From NCBI RefSeq assembly GCF_037041345.1, contig NZ_CP146287.1:685501-749500 (forward strand): a stretch of DNA of 64,000 nucleotides. The letters are read 5' to 3'. Under the pieces are notes generated by a model that did not search any database, was not told where the DNA came from, and was given only the letters and a program-made list of their open reading frames with translations. Shown in pieces: positions 30,427 through 38,690 of the stretch; the stretch's first letter is position 1, and each line of letters starts with the position of its first letter. The position numbers and the translations under genes were made by a program. This DNA is from Abiotrophia defectiva ATCC 49176. GTDB taxonomy: Bacteria > Bacillota > Bacilli > Lactobacillales > Aerococcaceae.

Positions 30427-30579
30427 CTAGGATTTGCGCCGTTCATAGTAATAGAGACAGGCAATTCCCTCAAGTAGGGTGGCCGCCACGAGCCAGAGCA
30501 GGCAGTCGCTGTGAGCCAGAATGGCCCAGGTCACCGCCGCTAATAAAACACAGAGCAAGGTGGGGTGGAGATACTTCAT
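30427..30579 (-). CDS. Small two-helix membrane protein
   Basis: This 50-residue frame has the strong site TTAGGAGG 7 bp before its ATG. A consensus-like promoter lies upstream on the minus strand: TTTACT, 17 bp, TATACT. The protein has two hydrophobic segments (about 8-22 and 27-42) and a basic end Y-E-R-R-K-S. It is preceded by repeat array 3 and followed by efp. I know no family for it. Confidence 0.6.
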   Translation of the reverse strand: MKYLHPTLLCVLLAAVTWAILAHSDCLLWLVAATLLEGIACLYYYERRKS

Positions 30580-30790
30580 GATCTAGCCTCCTAACTGATG
30601 TGGGAGAGGAAATGGACTTTTACCTAGTATACTTCAAGTGAATTGTGAAGTAAAACCTTTAGTGGAAAGGCGGACAGGAAATTAAGAGGCAGGCAGAAAC
30701 TAGGAAAAGCCGCTAAAACTGAGGAGAAGGCCGGAAACTAGCCTAGGAAACTAGGGAAAACAGCCCAAAACAAGGCAAGCGCCAGGAGCC

Positions 30791-31144
30791 AGTGGTCCAC
30801 TCCGCCGAGTGGACCACTAGCTGGGCTGGAAACTGGGGAAAGAGGCGCAAAACAGGGCAAAAGCTAAGAGCCAGTGGTCCACTCCGTCGAGTGGACCACT
30901 GGCTCGGCCAGAAACCTAGGGAAAGGCGCAAAACGGGGCAAAAGCCAAGAGCCAGTGGACCACTTTGTCGAGTGGACCACTGGCTCAGGCAGAAACTGGG
31001 GATAAAGCCTCAAAACAGGGCAAAGGCTAAGAGCCAGTGGACCACTCCGTCGAGTGGACCACTAGCTCGGTCAGAACCTGGGAAAGAGGCGCAAAACAGG
31101 GCAAAAGCCGAGAGCCAGTGGCCCACTTTGTCGAGTGGACCACT
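30791..31144. repeat. 82-bp hairpin repeat, array 3 (5 units)
   Basis: Pairs of AGTGGNCCACT and AGTGGACCACT start at 30791, 30873, 30954, 31036 and 31117, 81-82 bp apart, with 6-bp spacers CCGCCG, CCGTCG, TTGTCG, CCGTCG and TTGTCG. Between pairs the sequence CAGAAACTGGGGAAAGAGGCG / CAAAACAGGGCAAAAGC is conserved and related to array 2. The array begins 43 bp beyond the stop codon of the HAD gene (31187), on its downstream side. The rest of 30580-31186 holds only the promoter of the 50-residue gene. Confidence 0.9.
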
Positions 31145-31186
31145 GGCTCGGTCAGAAACTCAAGGGGAGCCACAGTCCCCTTCTTT

Positions 31187-31873
31187 TTAAAGTAAAATTT
31201 CTCTAATACCGGCATAGTCCTGAACTACATAGGTCAGAGGCAGATCACTAGGCGCAGCGGCTTGATGCGGGTTGTACCAGAGGCTGTCAATGCCGGCCTG
31301 GTGGGCGCCCAGCATGTCGCTTTGCAGGCGGTCGCCAATCATGAGGTAGGCGCGGGTGTCGTCGACGCCGGTCATGCTACAAATGGCCAGGTAGAAAGCT
31401 GGGTCTGGCTTAGCCACACCGATTTCCTCGGAAATGGCTAAATGGTCGAAGTATTCCAGCCATCCAGCCTTAGCGAGGCGGCTACGCTGGGTGTCAGAAA
31501 CGCCATTGGTGGCAGCAATTAGGCCATAGCCAGCCTGCTTGAGGTCAGCCAAGAGGTCGCTAGCCCCTTCAAAGGCCTTGCTATTAGCAATCAGCTGGTC
31601 GCGATAGTAGTCGTCCAGACTAGGGCCATGAGCCTGGTCTAGGTGAGGCTTGAAGAATTCTTTGAGACGCCGGGCAACTAGTTCTTCCTTGGTCAGTAAG
31701 CCTTGCTCTAGTTGGCTCCAAAGGGCTTTGTTATGGCTACGATAGGCAGCCAGAGTGGATTCCTGACAAGCCAGTCCATGAGCCTGGCAAAAAGCTTCCA
31801 AGGCTAGGCTCTCGCTGGCGTCGAAGTCCAGCAAGGTGTGGTCTAGGTCGAAGAGGAGGTATTTGTAATTCAT
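31187..31873 (-). CDS. HAD-family hydrolase, YjjG-type nucleotidase
   Basis: The product is 228 residues. Motif I is D9-L-D11-H-T with L-L-D-F after it, motif II is A-A-T-N-G, motif III lies in E-E-I-G-V-A-K-P, and motif IV is M-I-G-D-R-L-Q-S-D. The order and the cap insertion (about 15-90) match the YjjG/YfnB group, which dephosphorylates nucleoside monophosphates including non-canonical pyrimidines. AAGGAAAGG precedes the start. The HNH gene ends 15 bp upstream, but its composition differs, so a shared function is unlikely. Confidence 0.88.
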   Translation of the reverse strand: MNYKYLLFDLDHTLLDFDASESLALEAFCQAHGLACQESTLAAYRSHNKALWSQLEQGLLTKEELVARRLKEFFKPHLDQAHGPSLDDYYRDQLIANSKAFEGASDLLADLKQAGYGLIAATNGVSDTQRSRLAKAGWLEYFDHLAISEEIGVAKPDPAFYLAICSMTGVDDTRAYLMIGDRLQSDMLGAHQAGIDSLWYNPHQAAAPSDLPLTYVVQDYAGIREILL

Positions 31874-31888
31874 TTTATCCTTTCCTTT

Positions 31889-32752
31889 TTAAAGGGTAGT
31901 AGGGAATGTAGATTGAATCTCGCTTTCAGAATAGCCTAATACGTCTCTGAAAAAAACAACTGGAATACCGATTTCATCTGGTTTAAATATTTTGTCGAAG
32001 TCAAACTGAAGTATATACTGACGCTCTAATAATAGTCGGAAATAATCTTTTGCTAACTTTGCTGACTGATTCTTAAAAATACGGTTAATATAAAAATCTT
32101 TCTCTTTATAATTCTCTTTAGAAGAGTTCATTAAGGTAATCTTCGTTTGAAAATCGGCAGTTTTGTATTCCGTATCTCCATTTAGTTTTCTTGATATTAA
32201 AGTCAAATTGTTTAGACAGTGTTTGTTTAAGTATCTATCTATGTTGCAATACAAGCAAGTCCAATAAAATTGGAGACTCATGCAGGTATTTGATTGTCTA
32301 TTTGAAAGTGTTCTCGGCCATCTAATTCTTCTGATCAATTGCCTGCTAGAGTATTTATTTAAGCATTCTAGTATTGGGTCAGGTCTGCTTTTGAGTGTTT
32401 GAAAAGTATCATCAAAACTATTTTGTGGAAAGATATGCTCAATTTCCCATTTTCTGTTGTAATTACCATTCAAAAGGGGCGTGCGTTTATCAAAATCTTT
32501 CTCTACTTTACTATCCCCGCTGGCCAACTCAATACATATTAAGATAAACCTAGTATATTGTTTATGCGAGTAGAAATTAGTTAAATCTTTGCAACGGTTA
32601 TTATATTTGATAAGATGAACACTAACATCCTTCATCGAATTAAAACATTTACGATTTTTTTTACTCCTGCTGTATTTGCAGAAGTCTTCCCAAACCTTAT
32701 TCCCAAATATTCTTATAAACCTATCTGTAAAATCTGCTACAGATATCACCAT
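31889..32752 (-). CDS. Orphan HNH protein resembling the DUF1524 (GmrSD C-terminal) domain
   Basis: The product is 287 residues and strongly AT-rich, unlike the flanking core genes. E-I-E-H-I-F-P-Q-N near residue 105 is the HNH/DUF1524 catalytic motif (His of E-H-I-x-P-Q). N-N-L-T-L-I-S-R-K-L-N near residue 185 fits the later N-L-T-L-L-x-x-x-x-N element. A short Cys pair (C-L-Y-C) lies in between. In GmrSD-type modification-dependent enzymes this domain follows a DUF262 NTPase, which is absent here, so it is either a stand-alone nuclease or the remainder of a larger gene. AAGGAG precedes the start. Confidence 0.6.
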   Translation of the reverse strand: MVISVADFTDRFIRIFGNKVWEDFCKYSRSKKNRKCFNSMKDVSVHLIKYNNRCKDLTNFYSHKQYTRFILICIELASGDSKVEKDFDKRTPLLNGNYNRKWEIEHIFPQNSFDDTFQTLKSRPDPILECLNKYSSRQLIRRIRWPRTLSNRQSNTCMSLQFYWTCLYCNIDRYLNKHCLNNLTLISRKLNGDTEYKTADFQTKITLMNSSKENYKEKDFYINRIFKNQSAKLAKDYFRLLLERQYILQFDFDKIFKPDEIGIPVVFFRDVLGYSESEIQSTFPTTL

Positions 32753-32782
32753 AGTTAGTAACTCCTTCCCGTATACTTAGCC

Positions 32783-33268
32783 TCACTTCTCCCCCAACAA
32801 TCGCTCAATATCACGGGCGATGCGTTCTGGCTTGGTGGTGGCCAAGTAGCGTTTGACCACTTGGCCCTGGCGGTCAATCAGGAACTTGGCGAAGTTCCAC
32901 TCGATGCGCCGGCCCATGCGACCGCGTTTTTGGGACTTGAGCCAGGTGTAGAGTGGGTCGGCTTGGTCGCCGTTAACTTCTATCTTGGCAAAGCGAGGGA
33001 AAGTGGTCTGGTAGTTGAGGCTACAGAAGTCATTGATTTCCTGGGCCGTGCCAGGGGCTTGGCCCTTGAATTGGTTGCAAGGGAAGTCCAAGACGGCGAA
33101 GCCTTGGTCGCGGTAGCGGTCGTAGAGGGCTTGCAGGCCTTGGTATTGGGGCGTGAAGCCACAACCGGTGGCGGTGTTGACAATTAAGAGCACCTGGCCG
33201 CGGTAGGCTTCCAGGGCAAAGGGCTGGCCGTCTTGGGCCAAAACGCTAAAGTCCGTTACTTGTGTCAT
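32783..33268 (-). CDS. Glutathione peroxidase family protein (thiol peroxidase)
   Basis: The product is 161 residues. The catalytic Cys36 is in N-T-A-T-G-C-G-F-T and F-P-C-N-Q-F gives the conserved Gln and a second Cys (Cys64). W-N-F-A-K-F-L-I near 130 supplies the Trp and Asn. Cys in place of selenocysteine and the second Cys suggest thioredoxin-dependent peroxide reduction, as in other Gram-positive members. AAGGAGC precedes the start. Confidence 0.93.
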   Translation of the reverse strand: MTQVTDFSVLAQDGQPFALEAYRGQVLLIVNTATGCGFTPQYQGLQALYDRYRDQGFAVLDFPCNQFKGQAPGTAQEINDFCSLNYQTTFPRFAKIEVNGDQADPLYTWLKSQKRGRMGRRIEWNFAKFLIDRQGQVVKRYLATTKPERIARDIERLLGEK

Positions 33269-33431
33269 GAGTGAGCTCCTTAAGTTGGTGGTTTGTGTCT
33301 TGGCTGGGGGTTGAGTCGGGTGCTCAAGCCATAGTGCAGGCCTTGAGTCAGTGACTTGTGTTACAGCGAGCGGCTTGAGTCGGGGCGACCTGTCATAGCG
33401 AGCGGCTTAGGTCTGTCGTTTCAGGGCAAGT

Positions 33432-34931
33432 TTAGTCTTTGGCTTGCTCCCCATCCCCCTCCAAAGGCGCCAGGCCCCGTTTGTCTGGACCCAAATCCAG
33501 CAGGGGGGCGATGTCGTGGACATATTCCAGGACGCCCATGTATTGGTCCTGGTCATCGAAGACGCCGATATAGGTCACATAGGCAAAGCGGCCGTCCGAG
33601 CGGTGGAACCACATGGATTCGCTGGTCCGGCGCTTGTGCTTGAGGTCGTCAATCAGGGTCATGACCATGTCCAGGCTGCGGGGCGGGTGGCACATTTTAA
33701 CGTGGCGACCGATAGCGCTAGGCACTCGGGGAAAGAGTTTGTTGTCAATAGCGATGGAAGTGTTGAAGTATTTGAAGAGGTCGTTCTTGTCGATAAAGGT
33801 AATCTCAAAGGGCAGGTGGTTGAGAATGAGGTTGGCTTCCTTAAGGCTGAGATAGCCGCCGCCAAAGGGCAGGTCGGCCTCGGGGTTGGGCGCCAGGCTT
33901 GTAATGGAGTTTGCAGCCGGGCTAGTAGTTGAGTCAGCGGCTGAGTTGGCGGCTGAGTCACTAACCGAGTTAGCGACCGGTTTAGCGGTTGGGTCAGCTT
34001 GGCCGGTGCCTGCCGCAGCGTCGATGCCTGGCAGTGCCTGCACTTTGGCCGGCTGCCCAGCTGGTCCGGAAGCCTCAGCCCCACGTCCAGCTCCAGCCAG
34101 CCCCCCATTTTCCCCTTGCTCCCCAAACTTCACCCGGCTTGGCGTCCACTCTTTGTCGGGCTGGATAATGGCATAGCCGAACTCGGGGCTGTCCTTGGCG
34201 ATGGCCAACCAGTCGTCCTCGCTGAAGAGGGACAGCAGCAAGGGAATCAGGATGGCTTCTTCCTTGAAAATCATGTCCTTGAATTCTTGGACGAAGGCTT
34301 GGTAGGTGGTCAGGACTTGGGCCACGGAGGCATCCCCCGCATGGTCAACTAACCCTTTCAACGCCTCCTTAGCCAGGTCAAATAAATCCCGTATCTGGTC
34401 GTCCACGCCCCACATGACCTTAGGCGGCGCGTCGTGGCCGTAGGACTCCATGATGGGGAAGAAGAGTTCTTCCTTGCGGCGGTAGTGGCGTTGGAATTGG
34501 TCCAGCAGCTGGTATTGGCGGGTCAGGCCCCGCAGGAGACCGGGATCTAAGTCCTGGCCCTGGCTTTCCGCAGACTCCAGGGCGTCCAGCAGGCGTTGAA
34601 TCCGGTGCAGGCCCGCTTGTAGGGCCAGGTTTTCTTGCTTGAAGATCCAGACGGGATGGCCTTCCTGTTGGCTGTCGGGCACTTCTTTGCCCTGGACGCC
34701 GGCGGCCATGACCTTGGCATGGACGGTACAGAGCTTCATGACGTCTTCGAAGCCCACGCCGTGGTCGCCATTCATGAGTTCGTGTTCCATGAGGGAGACT
34801 TCGATAGGCGACACATCGCTAAAATGGGCCTGGAAGTCGGCCTCCACACTGTCGGGGCTAGCCCCATGGTGGAGGCGGAGTAGGATGTCCTTGAGGACTT
34901 GAATGCGTTGGTCGCGACTGCTATTGGTCAT
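33432..34931 (-). CDS. DUF438 / hemerythrin-like / PAS protein
   Basis: The product is 499 residues from the ATG at 34931 (AAAGGAG 8 bp upstream; an ATG at 34937 is too close to it). Residues about 10-80 are the DUF438 domain (V-L-K-D-I-L-L-R-L-H-H-G). Residues about 95-235 are hemerythrin-like, with H-R-I, H-Y-R-R-K-E-E-L-F-F-P and K-E-E-A-I-L-I-P-L, expected to bind a di-iron site. A Ser/Ala/Asn/Gly-rich linker at about 265-345 precedes a PAS-like domain (about 355-480). Relatives are thought to sense oxygen, NO or redox state, or to repair iron-sulfur centres. It overlaps the DUF1858 gene by 11 bp and ends the ThrE operon. Confidence 0.88.
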   Translation of the reverse strand: MTNSSRDQRIQVLKDILLRLHHGASPDSVEADFQAHFSDVSPIEVSLMEHELMNGDHGVGFEDVMKLCTVHAKVMAAGVQGKEVPDSQQEGHPVWIFKQENLALQAGLHRIQRLLDALESAESQGQDLDPGLLRGLTRQYQLLDQFQRHYRRKEELFFPIMESYGHDAPPKVMWGVDDQIRDLFDLAKEALKGLVDHAGDASVAQVLTTYQAFVQEFKDMIFKEEAILIPLLLSLFSEDDWLAIAKDSPEFGYAIIQPDKEWTPSRVKFGEQGENGGLAGAGRGAEASGPAGQPAKVQALPGIDAAAGTGQADPTAKPVANSVSDSAANSAADSTTSPAANSITSLAPNPEADLPFGGGYLSLKEANLILNHLPFEITFIDKNDLFKYFNTSIAIDNKLFPRVPSAIGRHVKMCHPPRSLDMVMTLIDDLKHKRRTSESMWFHRSDGRFAYVTYIGVFDDQDQYMGVLEYVHDIAPLLDLGPDKRGLAPLEGDGEQAKD

Positions 34932-35166
34932 GGTCATCCACTCCTTTGACTAGGTAGCCATTGTGGTGGAGCTCCTGAATGAGGACCTGCAGATCCAGAC
35001 CAATCAGGCTGGCGCCCCTTTCCAGGCTAGTCACTGCGCCTACGGTTTTGAGCATGACGGGATTGCCTAGGGGCTTGAAGCCCAGGTCAATGAGAAGTTC
35101 CTTGACTTCGGGATGGGCCTTGAGGGTCGTGGCGACCGGCAGGCTGAGGTCGATCCAATTATCCAT
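34921..35166 (-). CDS. DUF1858 domain protein
   Basis: The product is 81 residues from the ATG at 35166, preceded by GAAAGGAGC. L-S-L-P-V, a helix leading to E-L-L-I-D-L-G-F-K-P-L-G-N-P and V-G-A-V-T-S-L-E-R-G-A fit DUF1858, a small helical domain often fused or adjacent to DUF438. It overlaps its neighbours on both sides, so it is translationally coupled to both ThrE2 and the DUF438 protein. A joint redox-related role with DUF438 is likely from this repeated association. Confidence 0.85.
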   Translation of the reverse strand: MDNWIDLSLPVATTLKAHPEVKELLIDLGFKPLGNPVMLKTVGAVTSLERGASLIGLDLQVLIQELHHNGYLVKGVDDHDQ

Positions 35167-35641
35167 GAGACTGCTCCTTTCGCTTGGCATTGGCTTGGTT
35201 GCGCAGATGGTGGTAGATTTCCAGGCAGGAATCCACCAGGAAAATAGACAGGGCAATGGCCCCAGCAATCAGGGCGGATTGCAGTAGGTAGTGGCTGGCT
35301 TGGGCCGGATTGTCGTTGATATAGTAAAAGGCCGTCCGGTAGACGCCAATCCCCGGTACTAAGGGGAAGAAGCCGGGAATGTAGAACATGGTGACTGGCG
35401 CCCGGAAACTGCGGGCGAAGAGTTGGGACAGAATGGCAATGCCGATGCCGGCAACTAAGGTGGCGACGGCTGGCCCATGTCCAGGCATGACTAAGAGATA
35501 GATCAGATAGCCCAGAGCGCCCACCCAACCGCATTTGAAGAGGAGGGAGCGGGGGATTTCCACCATGATGGCAGCCGTAATGGTGGCCACATAGGCCCCG
35601 GCTGTTTGGAAGCAGAGGGAAAAGAGGGACATCCAGGTCAT
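35159..35641 (-). CDS. Threonine/serine exporter family protein, ThrE2 (DUF3815-type)
   Basis: The product is 160 residues with five hydrophobic segments. G-A-Y-V-A-T at the start, S-F-R-A-P-V-T-M-F and I-P-G-F-F-P-L-V-P-G are the conserved features of the short half of split ThrE exporters. The partner with the DUF1212 domain is encoded immediately upstream with a 4-bp overlap. Together they form an inner-membrane amino-acid exporter. Confidence 0.87.
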   Translation of the reverse strand: MTWMSLFSLCFQTAGAYVATITAAIMVEIPRSLLFKCGWVGALGYLIYLLVMPGHGPAVATLVAGIGIAILSQLFARSFRAPVTMFYIPGFFPLVPGIGVYRTAFYYINDNPAQASHYLLQSALIAGAIALSIFLVDSCLEIYHHLRNQANAKRKEQSHG

Positions 35642-36408
35642 AGGCTCAACACTCCATTCGATACAAAGAGTCCTAGGGCGACACCTAGCCCTAAGCTAAC
35701 GGCGATGACCAAGGCTTCCGCAATCTTGGCCAGGCCGGAGACGTAGTCGCCCTTGAGGGTGTCCCGAATCCCGTTGGTGAAGGCAGTGCCGGGGAAGAGG
35801 GGCATGAGGGCGGAAATAATGATAATATCCAGATTATGGGGCTGGGGCACACCCAGCAAGACGAAGGGCATAATGGACCCCAGGAAGAAGGTGGAGACCG
35901 TCCCGGTCATGAGGGCATTCATGGCTAGCTTGCCTTGTAGCCAGTAACCAAAAATAACCAGCAGGGCGGCCAGGCCCGACACAGCAATATCCCAGATGGA
36001 GCCGCCTAAGAGGACGGCGAAGGAAACTACCAGGAAGAAGACGGCCAGGTCGAAGTGGAAGAGGGTGTACTCGGAGACGTCCACCTTTTCCAGGCGAACC
36101 CGGGCCTCTTCTAGGCTAATCTCGCCCTTGGTCAGCTGGCGGGAAATATTGTTAACATGGTGAATCTTACGCAGGTGGGTGCCGCGATGCTTGATGCGGC
36201 GGACGATGGTAATGGGCTCGATGCTGGGGTCGTCTAAGGTGACGAAGAGGCCGGTGGTATTGGCGAAGACTTCAGTGGTCTGGCATTGGCTGGTCTTGAG
36301 GATGCGCTCGACCGTGTCTTCAATCCGATAACTCTCGGCCTGACTTTCCAGCATGATGCGGCCGGCCAGAACGGCGACTTCGGCAATTTTCTTATATTCT
36401 TGTTTCAC
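35638..36408 (-). CDS. Threonine/serine exporter family protein, ThrE1 (DUF1212-type)
   Basis: The product is 256 residues with a GTG start at 36408 and GGGAG 7 bp before it. The soluble N-terminal part (A-G-R-I-M-L-E-S-Q-A-E-S-Y-R-I-E, later R-R-I-K-H-R-G-T-H) and five C-terminal membrane helices with L-F-P-G-T-A-F-T-N-G-I-R-D fit DUF1212/ThrE. It is the first gene of an operon with ThrE2, DUF1858 and DUF438. It is divergent from the L-serine dehydratase genes; both sides have GTGTATAAT near their starts, so coordinate control by serine is plausible. Confidence 0.88.
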   Translation of the reverse strand: MKQEYKKIAEVAVLAGRIMLESQAESYRIEDTVERILKTSQCQTTEVFANTTGLFVTLDDPSIEPITIVRRIKHRGTHLRKIHHVNNISRQLTKGEISLEEARVRLEKVDVSEYTLFHFDLAVFFLVVSFAVLLGGSIWDIAVSGLAALLVIFGYWLQGKLAMNALMTGTVSTFFLGSIMPFVLLGVPQPHNLDIIIISALMPLFPGTAFTNGIRDTLKGDYVSGLAKIAEALVIAVSLGLGVALGLFVSNGVLSL

Positions 36409-36613
36409 GCGTGGTCTCCCTTTCTTGACATGTCTATACCCTATTGATTATACACCAATGTGCCCAGTCCGGCTAGTTGCTGGGGGCCAGTTTTTTGCCG
36501 CCAGATTTTCTGAAAAAAAGCCAGAAAAATTGAGTGCTTTTGCTAGAAAAATAGGGGCCTGAGGGTGTATAATAAGGAGATGACAAAGCCATATGGAGAG
36601 GAGCGGTGCTAGC

Positions 36614-37306
36614 ATGAGCCAGGAAGCCAAGATTCAAGCCAAAAATACCAGCTATTCTAGCTGTTTTGACGTGATTGGACCTGTCATGGTAGGACCGTCT
36701 TCTTCACATACGGCTGGCGCCATTAATATCGGGGCAGCGGCCCAGAAAATTTACCGTGACCGCCCAACCGAGATTATCGTCCGCTACTACGAGTCCTTTG
36801 CGGAGACGCATCTGGGACACGGAACGGATTTTGCGACCATCGCTGGCGTTTTGGGCTTTTCTTATGACGACCATCGGGTTCCCAACTCAGTGGACATCGC
36901 CCGTAACCAGGGCATGAAGGTGCAATTTATCGAGATGGAGGGGCCAAGTCCTTATGACCATCCCAATACGGCTGACATTACCTTAATCAATGACCACAAG
37001 ACTTCCCGCCTAGTCGGGGTTTCGGTGGGCGGCGGTAAGGTGGAGTTACGCCTGATTGAGCTAGGGGGCTTCTTGATTGAGCCGACAGGCTATTTGCCGG
37101 CCTTGCTCCTAATCAGTGACCGGCCGGAGACGGAGGCTAGCTTCTTGGCGCGCTTTGCGGCCGAAGGCATTGTGGTCACGCAGACCTTGAGCCAGGCTGT
37201 TCAAGGACGTTACCTGTCTTATTTCGAGATCCAGCACCACTTTCCACAGAGTCTCTACTATGCCATGGAAGAAATGGACCATGTGGAGTCTTTGATTCTA
37301 CTCTAG
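36614..37306 (+). CDS. sdaAB: L-serine dehydratase, iron-sulfur-dependent, beta subunit
   Basis: The product is 230 residues. The ATG at 36614 is preferred over 36593 because GGAGAGGAG lies between them. S-C-F-D-V-I-G-P-V-M-V-G-P-S-S-S-H-T is the family signature. An ACT-like domain makes up the C-terminal third (about 150-225). With the alpha subunit encoded 35 bp downstream it deaminates L-serine to pyruvate and ammonia. Confidence 0.94.
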   Translation: MSQEAKIQAKNTSYSSCFDVIGPVMVGPSSSHTAGAINIGAAAQKIYRDRPTEIIVRYYESFAETHLGHGTDFATIAGVLGFSYDDHRVPNSVDIARNQGMKVQFIEMEGPSPYDHPNTADITLINDHKTSRLVGVSVGGGKVELRLIELGGFLIEPTGYLPALLLISDRPETEASFLARFAAEGIVVTQTLSQAVQGRYLSYFEIQHHFPQSLYYAMEEMDHVESLILL

Positions 37307-37341
37307 TTGTGTCGACAACTATCGATTGTTGAGGTAAAGAA

Positions 37342-38232
37342 ATGGGAATTTTTGAATCGATTGAAGCCATTGTGGACTACGCCCAAGAAACGGGCCTGTC
37401 CCTGGCTGAGATTATGATTGAACAGGAGATGCGGATTAACCGGACCAGCCGGGAAGCCGTCCTCCATAAGATGTCGGATGCCCTCTTAGCTATGGAAAAT
37501 GCCTACCAGCGAGGGATTACCGGAGAAGGCGTCTTCTCACCAACCGGCTTAACGGGCGGCAATGCCGTCAAGATGCGCAAGTACCGCCAGGCAGGCAAAA
37601 CCCTCTCAGGGCAAATGACCCTGGTAGGGGTGGAAGCGGCCTTGGCTACCAACGAGGTTAATGCTGCCATGGGTGTGGTCTGTGCCACTCCCACAGCAGG
37701 TGCCAGCGGGACCTTGCCGGGAGTGCTCTTTGCCATCCATGAACAGTACAAGCTGTCCAAGGAAGACAAGCTCAACTTCCTCTTCGTGGCAGCCCTCTTC
37801 GGCATGGTAACGGCCAACAATGCCTTTATTTCAGGGGCGGCGGGTGGCTGTCAGGCTGAAGTGGGGTCGGCTTCCGCTATGGCGGCGGCCGCGGCTGTGG
37901 CCATTATGGGCGGCAGTCCGGCCCAGTCAGCCCATGCCTTCGCTATGTCCTTGGGTAACCTGCTGGGTCTGGTTTGTGACCCGGTGGCAGGTTTGGTGGA
38001 AGTGCCTTGCGTTAAGCGCAACACGGTCGGTTCAACCAACGCCTTGATTTGTGCCGATATGGCCCTGGCCGGAATTGAAAATCAGATTCCTGCCGATGAG
38101 GTCATTGAAGCCATGTACAAGGTGGGTCGCAATATGCCGCGCGAACTTCGTGAGACAGGGTTAGGGGGATTAGCCGATACCCCGACCGGGAATCGAATTA
38201 AGATGCGGATCTTTGGGCGTGAAGTCACCTAG
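37342..38232 (+). CDS. sdaAA: L-serine dehydratase, iron-sulfur-dependent, alpha subunit
   Basis: The product is 296 residues. C-A-T-P-T-A-G-A-S-G-T-L-P-G, G-G-C-Q-A-E-V-G-S-A and C-D-P-V-A-G-L-V-E-V-P-C provide the active-site loops and the cysteines that hold the 4Fe-4S cluster. The chain has the normal length, so the enzyme should be functional. Opposite, divergent ThrE genes could export excess serine or threonine. Confidence 0.95.
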   Translation: MGIFESIEAIVDYAQETGLSLAEIMIEQEMRINRTSREAVLHKMSDALLAMENAYQRGITGEGVFSPTGLTGGNAVKMRKYRQAGKTLSGQMTLVGVEAALATNEVNAAMGVVCATPTAGASGTLPGVLFAIHEQYKLSKEDKLNFLFVAALFGMVTANNAFISGAAGGCQAEVGSASAMAAAAAVAIMGGSPAQSAHAFAMSLGNLLGLVCDPVAGLVEVPCVKRNTVGSTNALICADMALAGIENQIPADEVIEAMYKVGRNMPRELRETGLGGLADTPTGNRIKMRIFGREVT

Positions 38233-38370
38233 GTTATGAGCCTATGGCTGTCCCCTCTAGTAACCTATAGCCCTTTGGGGCAATGTAAGACCATTTAGCA
38301 AGACCATTTGCAAGACCCATCGTCACTCGCTGACTGTATGGCATTTTAAGAATAGGTGAGGGATAAACTC

Positions 38371-38634
38371 ATGAATAATCAAGAAACTGTTTTAACATTT
38401 GCACAAGGTAGCTTAATTGCTAAGAACGAGCTGGTCTTTGAACTGAGCCTTGCCGATCAAGCTAGCTACTTCATCTACTGTGAATCAGCTGAGGCGGCGG
38501 AACGCTTTGCCTTTCAAGCTAAACAATTAGTTGAGACCTTGGCGCCTAGTGGCGACCAGGCTGCTAGCTTGTTGGTCTCCTTCGTTAAGGAAAATCCAGC
38601 TGGCTTGGCCTATCGCTACACGGTCGGCCAATAG
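38371..38634 (+). CDS. Hypothetical small protein
   Basis: The product is 87 residues from the ATG at 38371, with AGGTGAGGG upstream. It is predicted to be a compact alpha/beta protein: strands T-V-L-T-F and E-L-V-F-E-L, a helix A-E-A-A-E-R-F-A-F-Q-A-K and a final strand A-Y-R-Y-T-V. I recognise no family. It lies between sdaAA and recX with no clear terminator on either side. Confidence 0.65.
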   Translation: MNNQETVLTFAQGSLIAKNELVFELSLADQASYFIYCESAEAAERFAFQAKQLVETLAPSGDQAASLLVSFVKENPAGLAYRYTVGQ

Positions 38635-38690
38635 TCAGGCGACTTTAGCCTAGCTCAGCCTATACCAGCAACTTGACCAGGAGGTGCCCC

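Noticed and set aside
2224-31144. The three hairpin-repeat arrays as CRISPR arrays
   Set aside because: Whole 82-bp units are conserved within an array, so there are no unique spacers, and no cas genes are present.
30743-31215. Open frames on both strands through repeat array 3
   Set aside because: Same reason: repeat-derived, frame-shifting peptides with no support for translation.
33444-34902. Plus-strand frames opposite the DUF438 gene
   Set aside because: They are shadows of a well-supported coding region with no ribosome binding sites.
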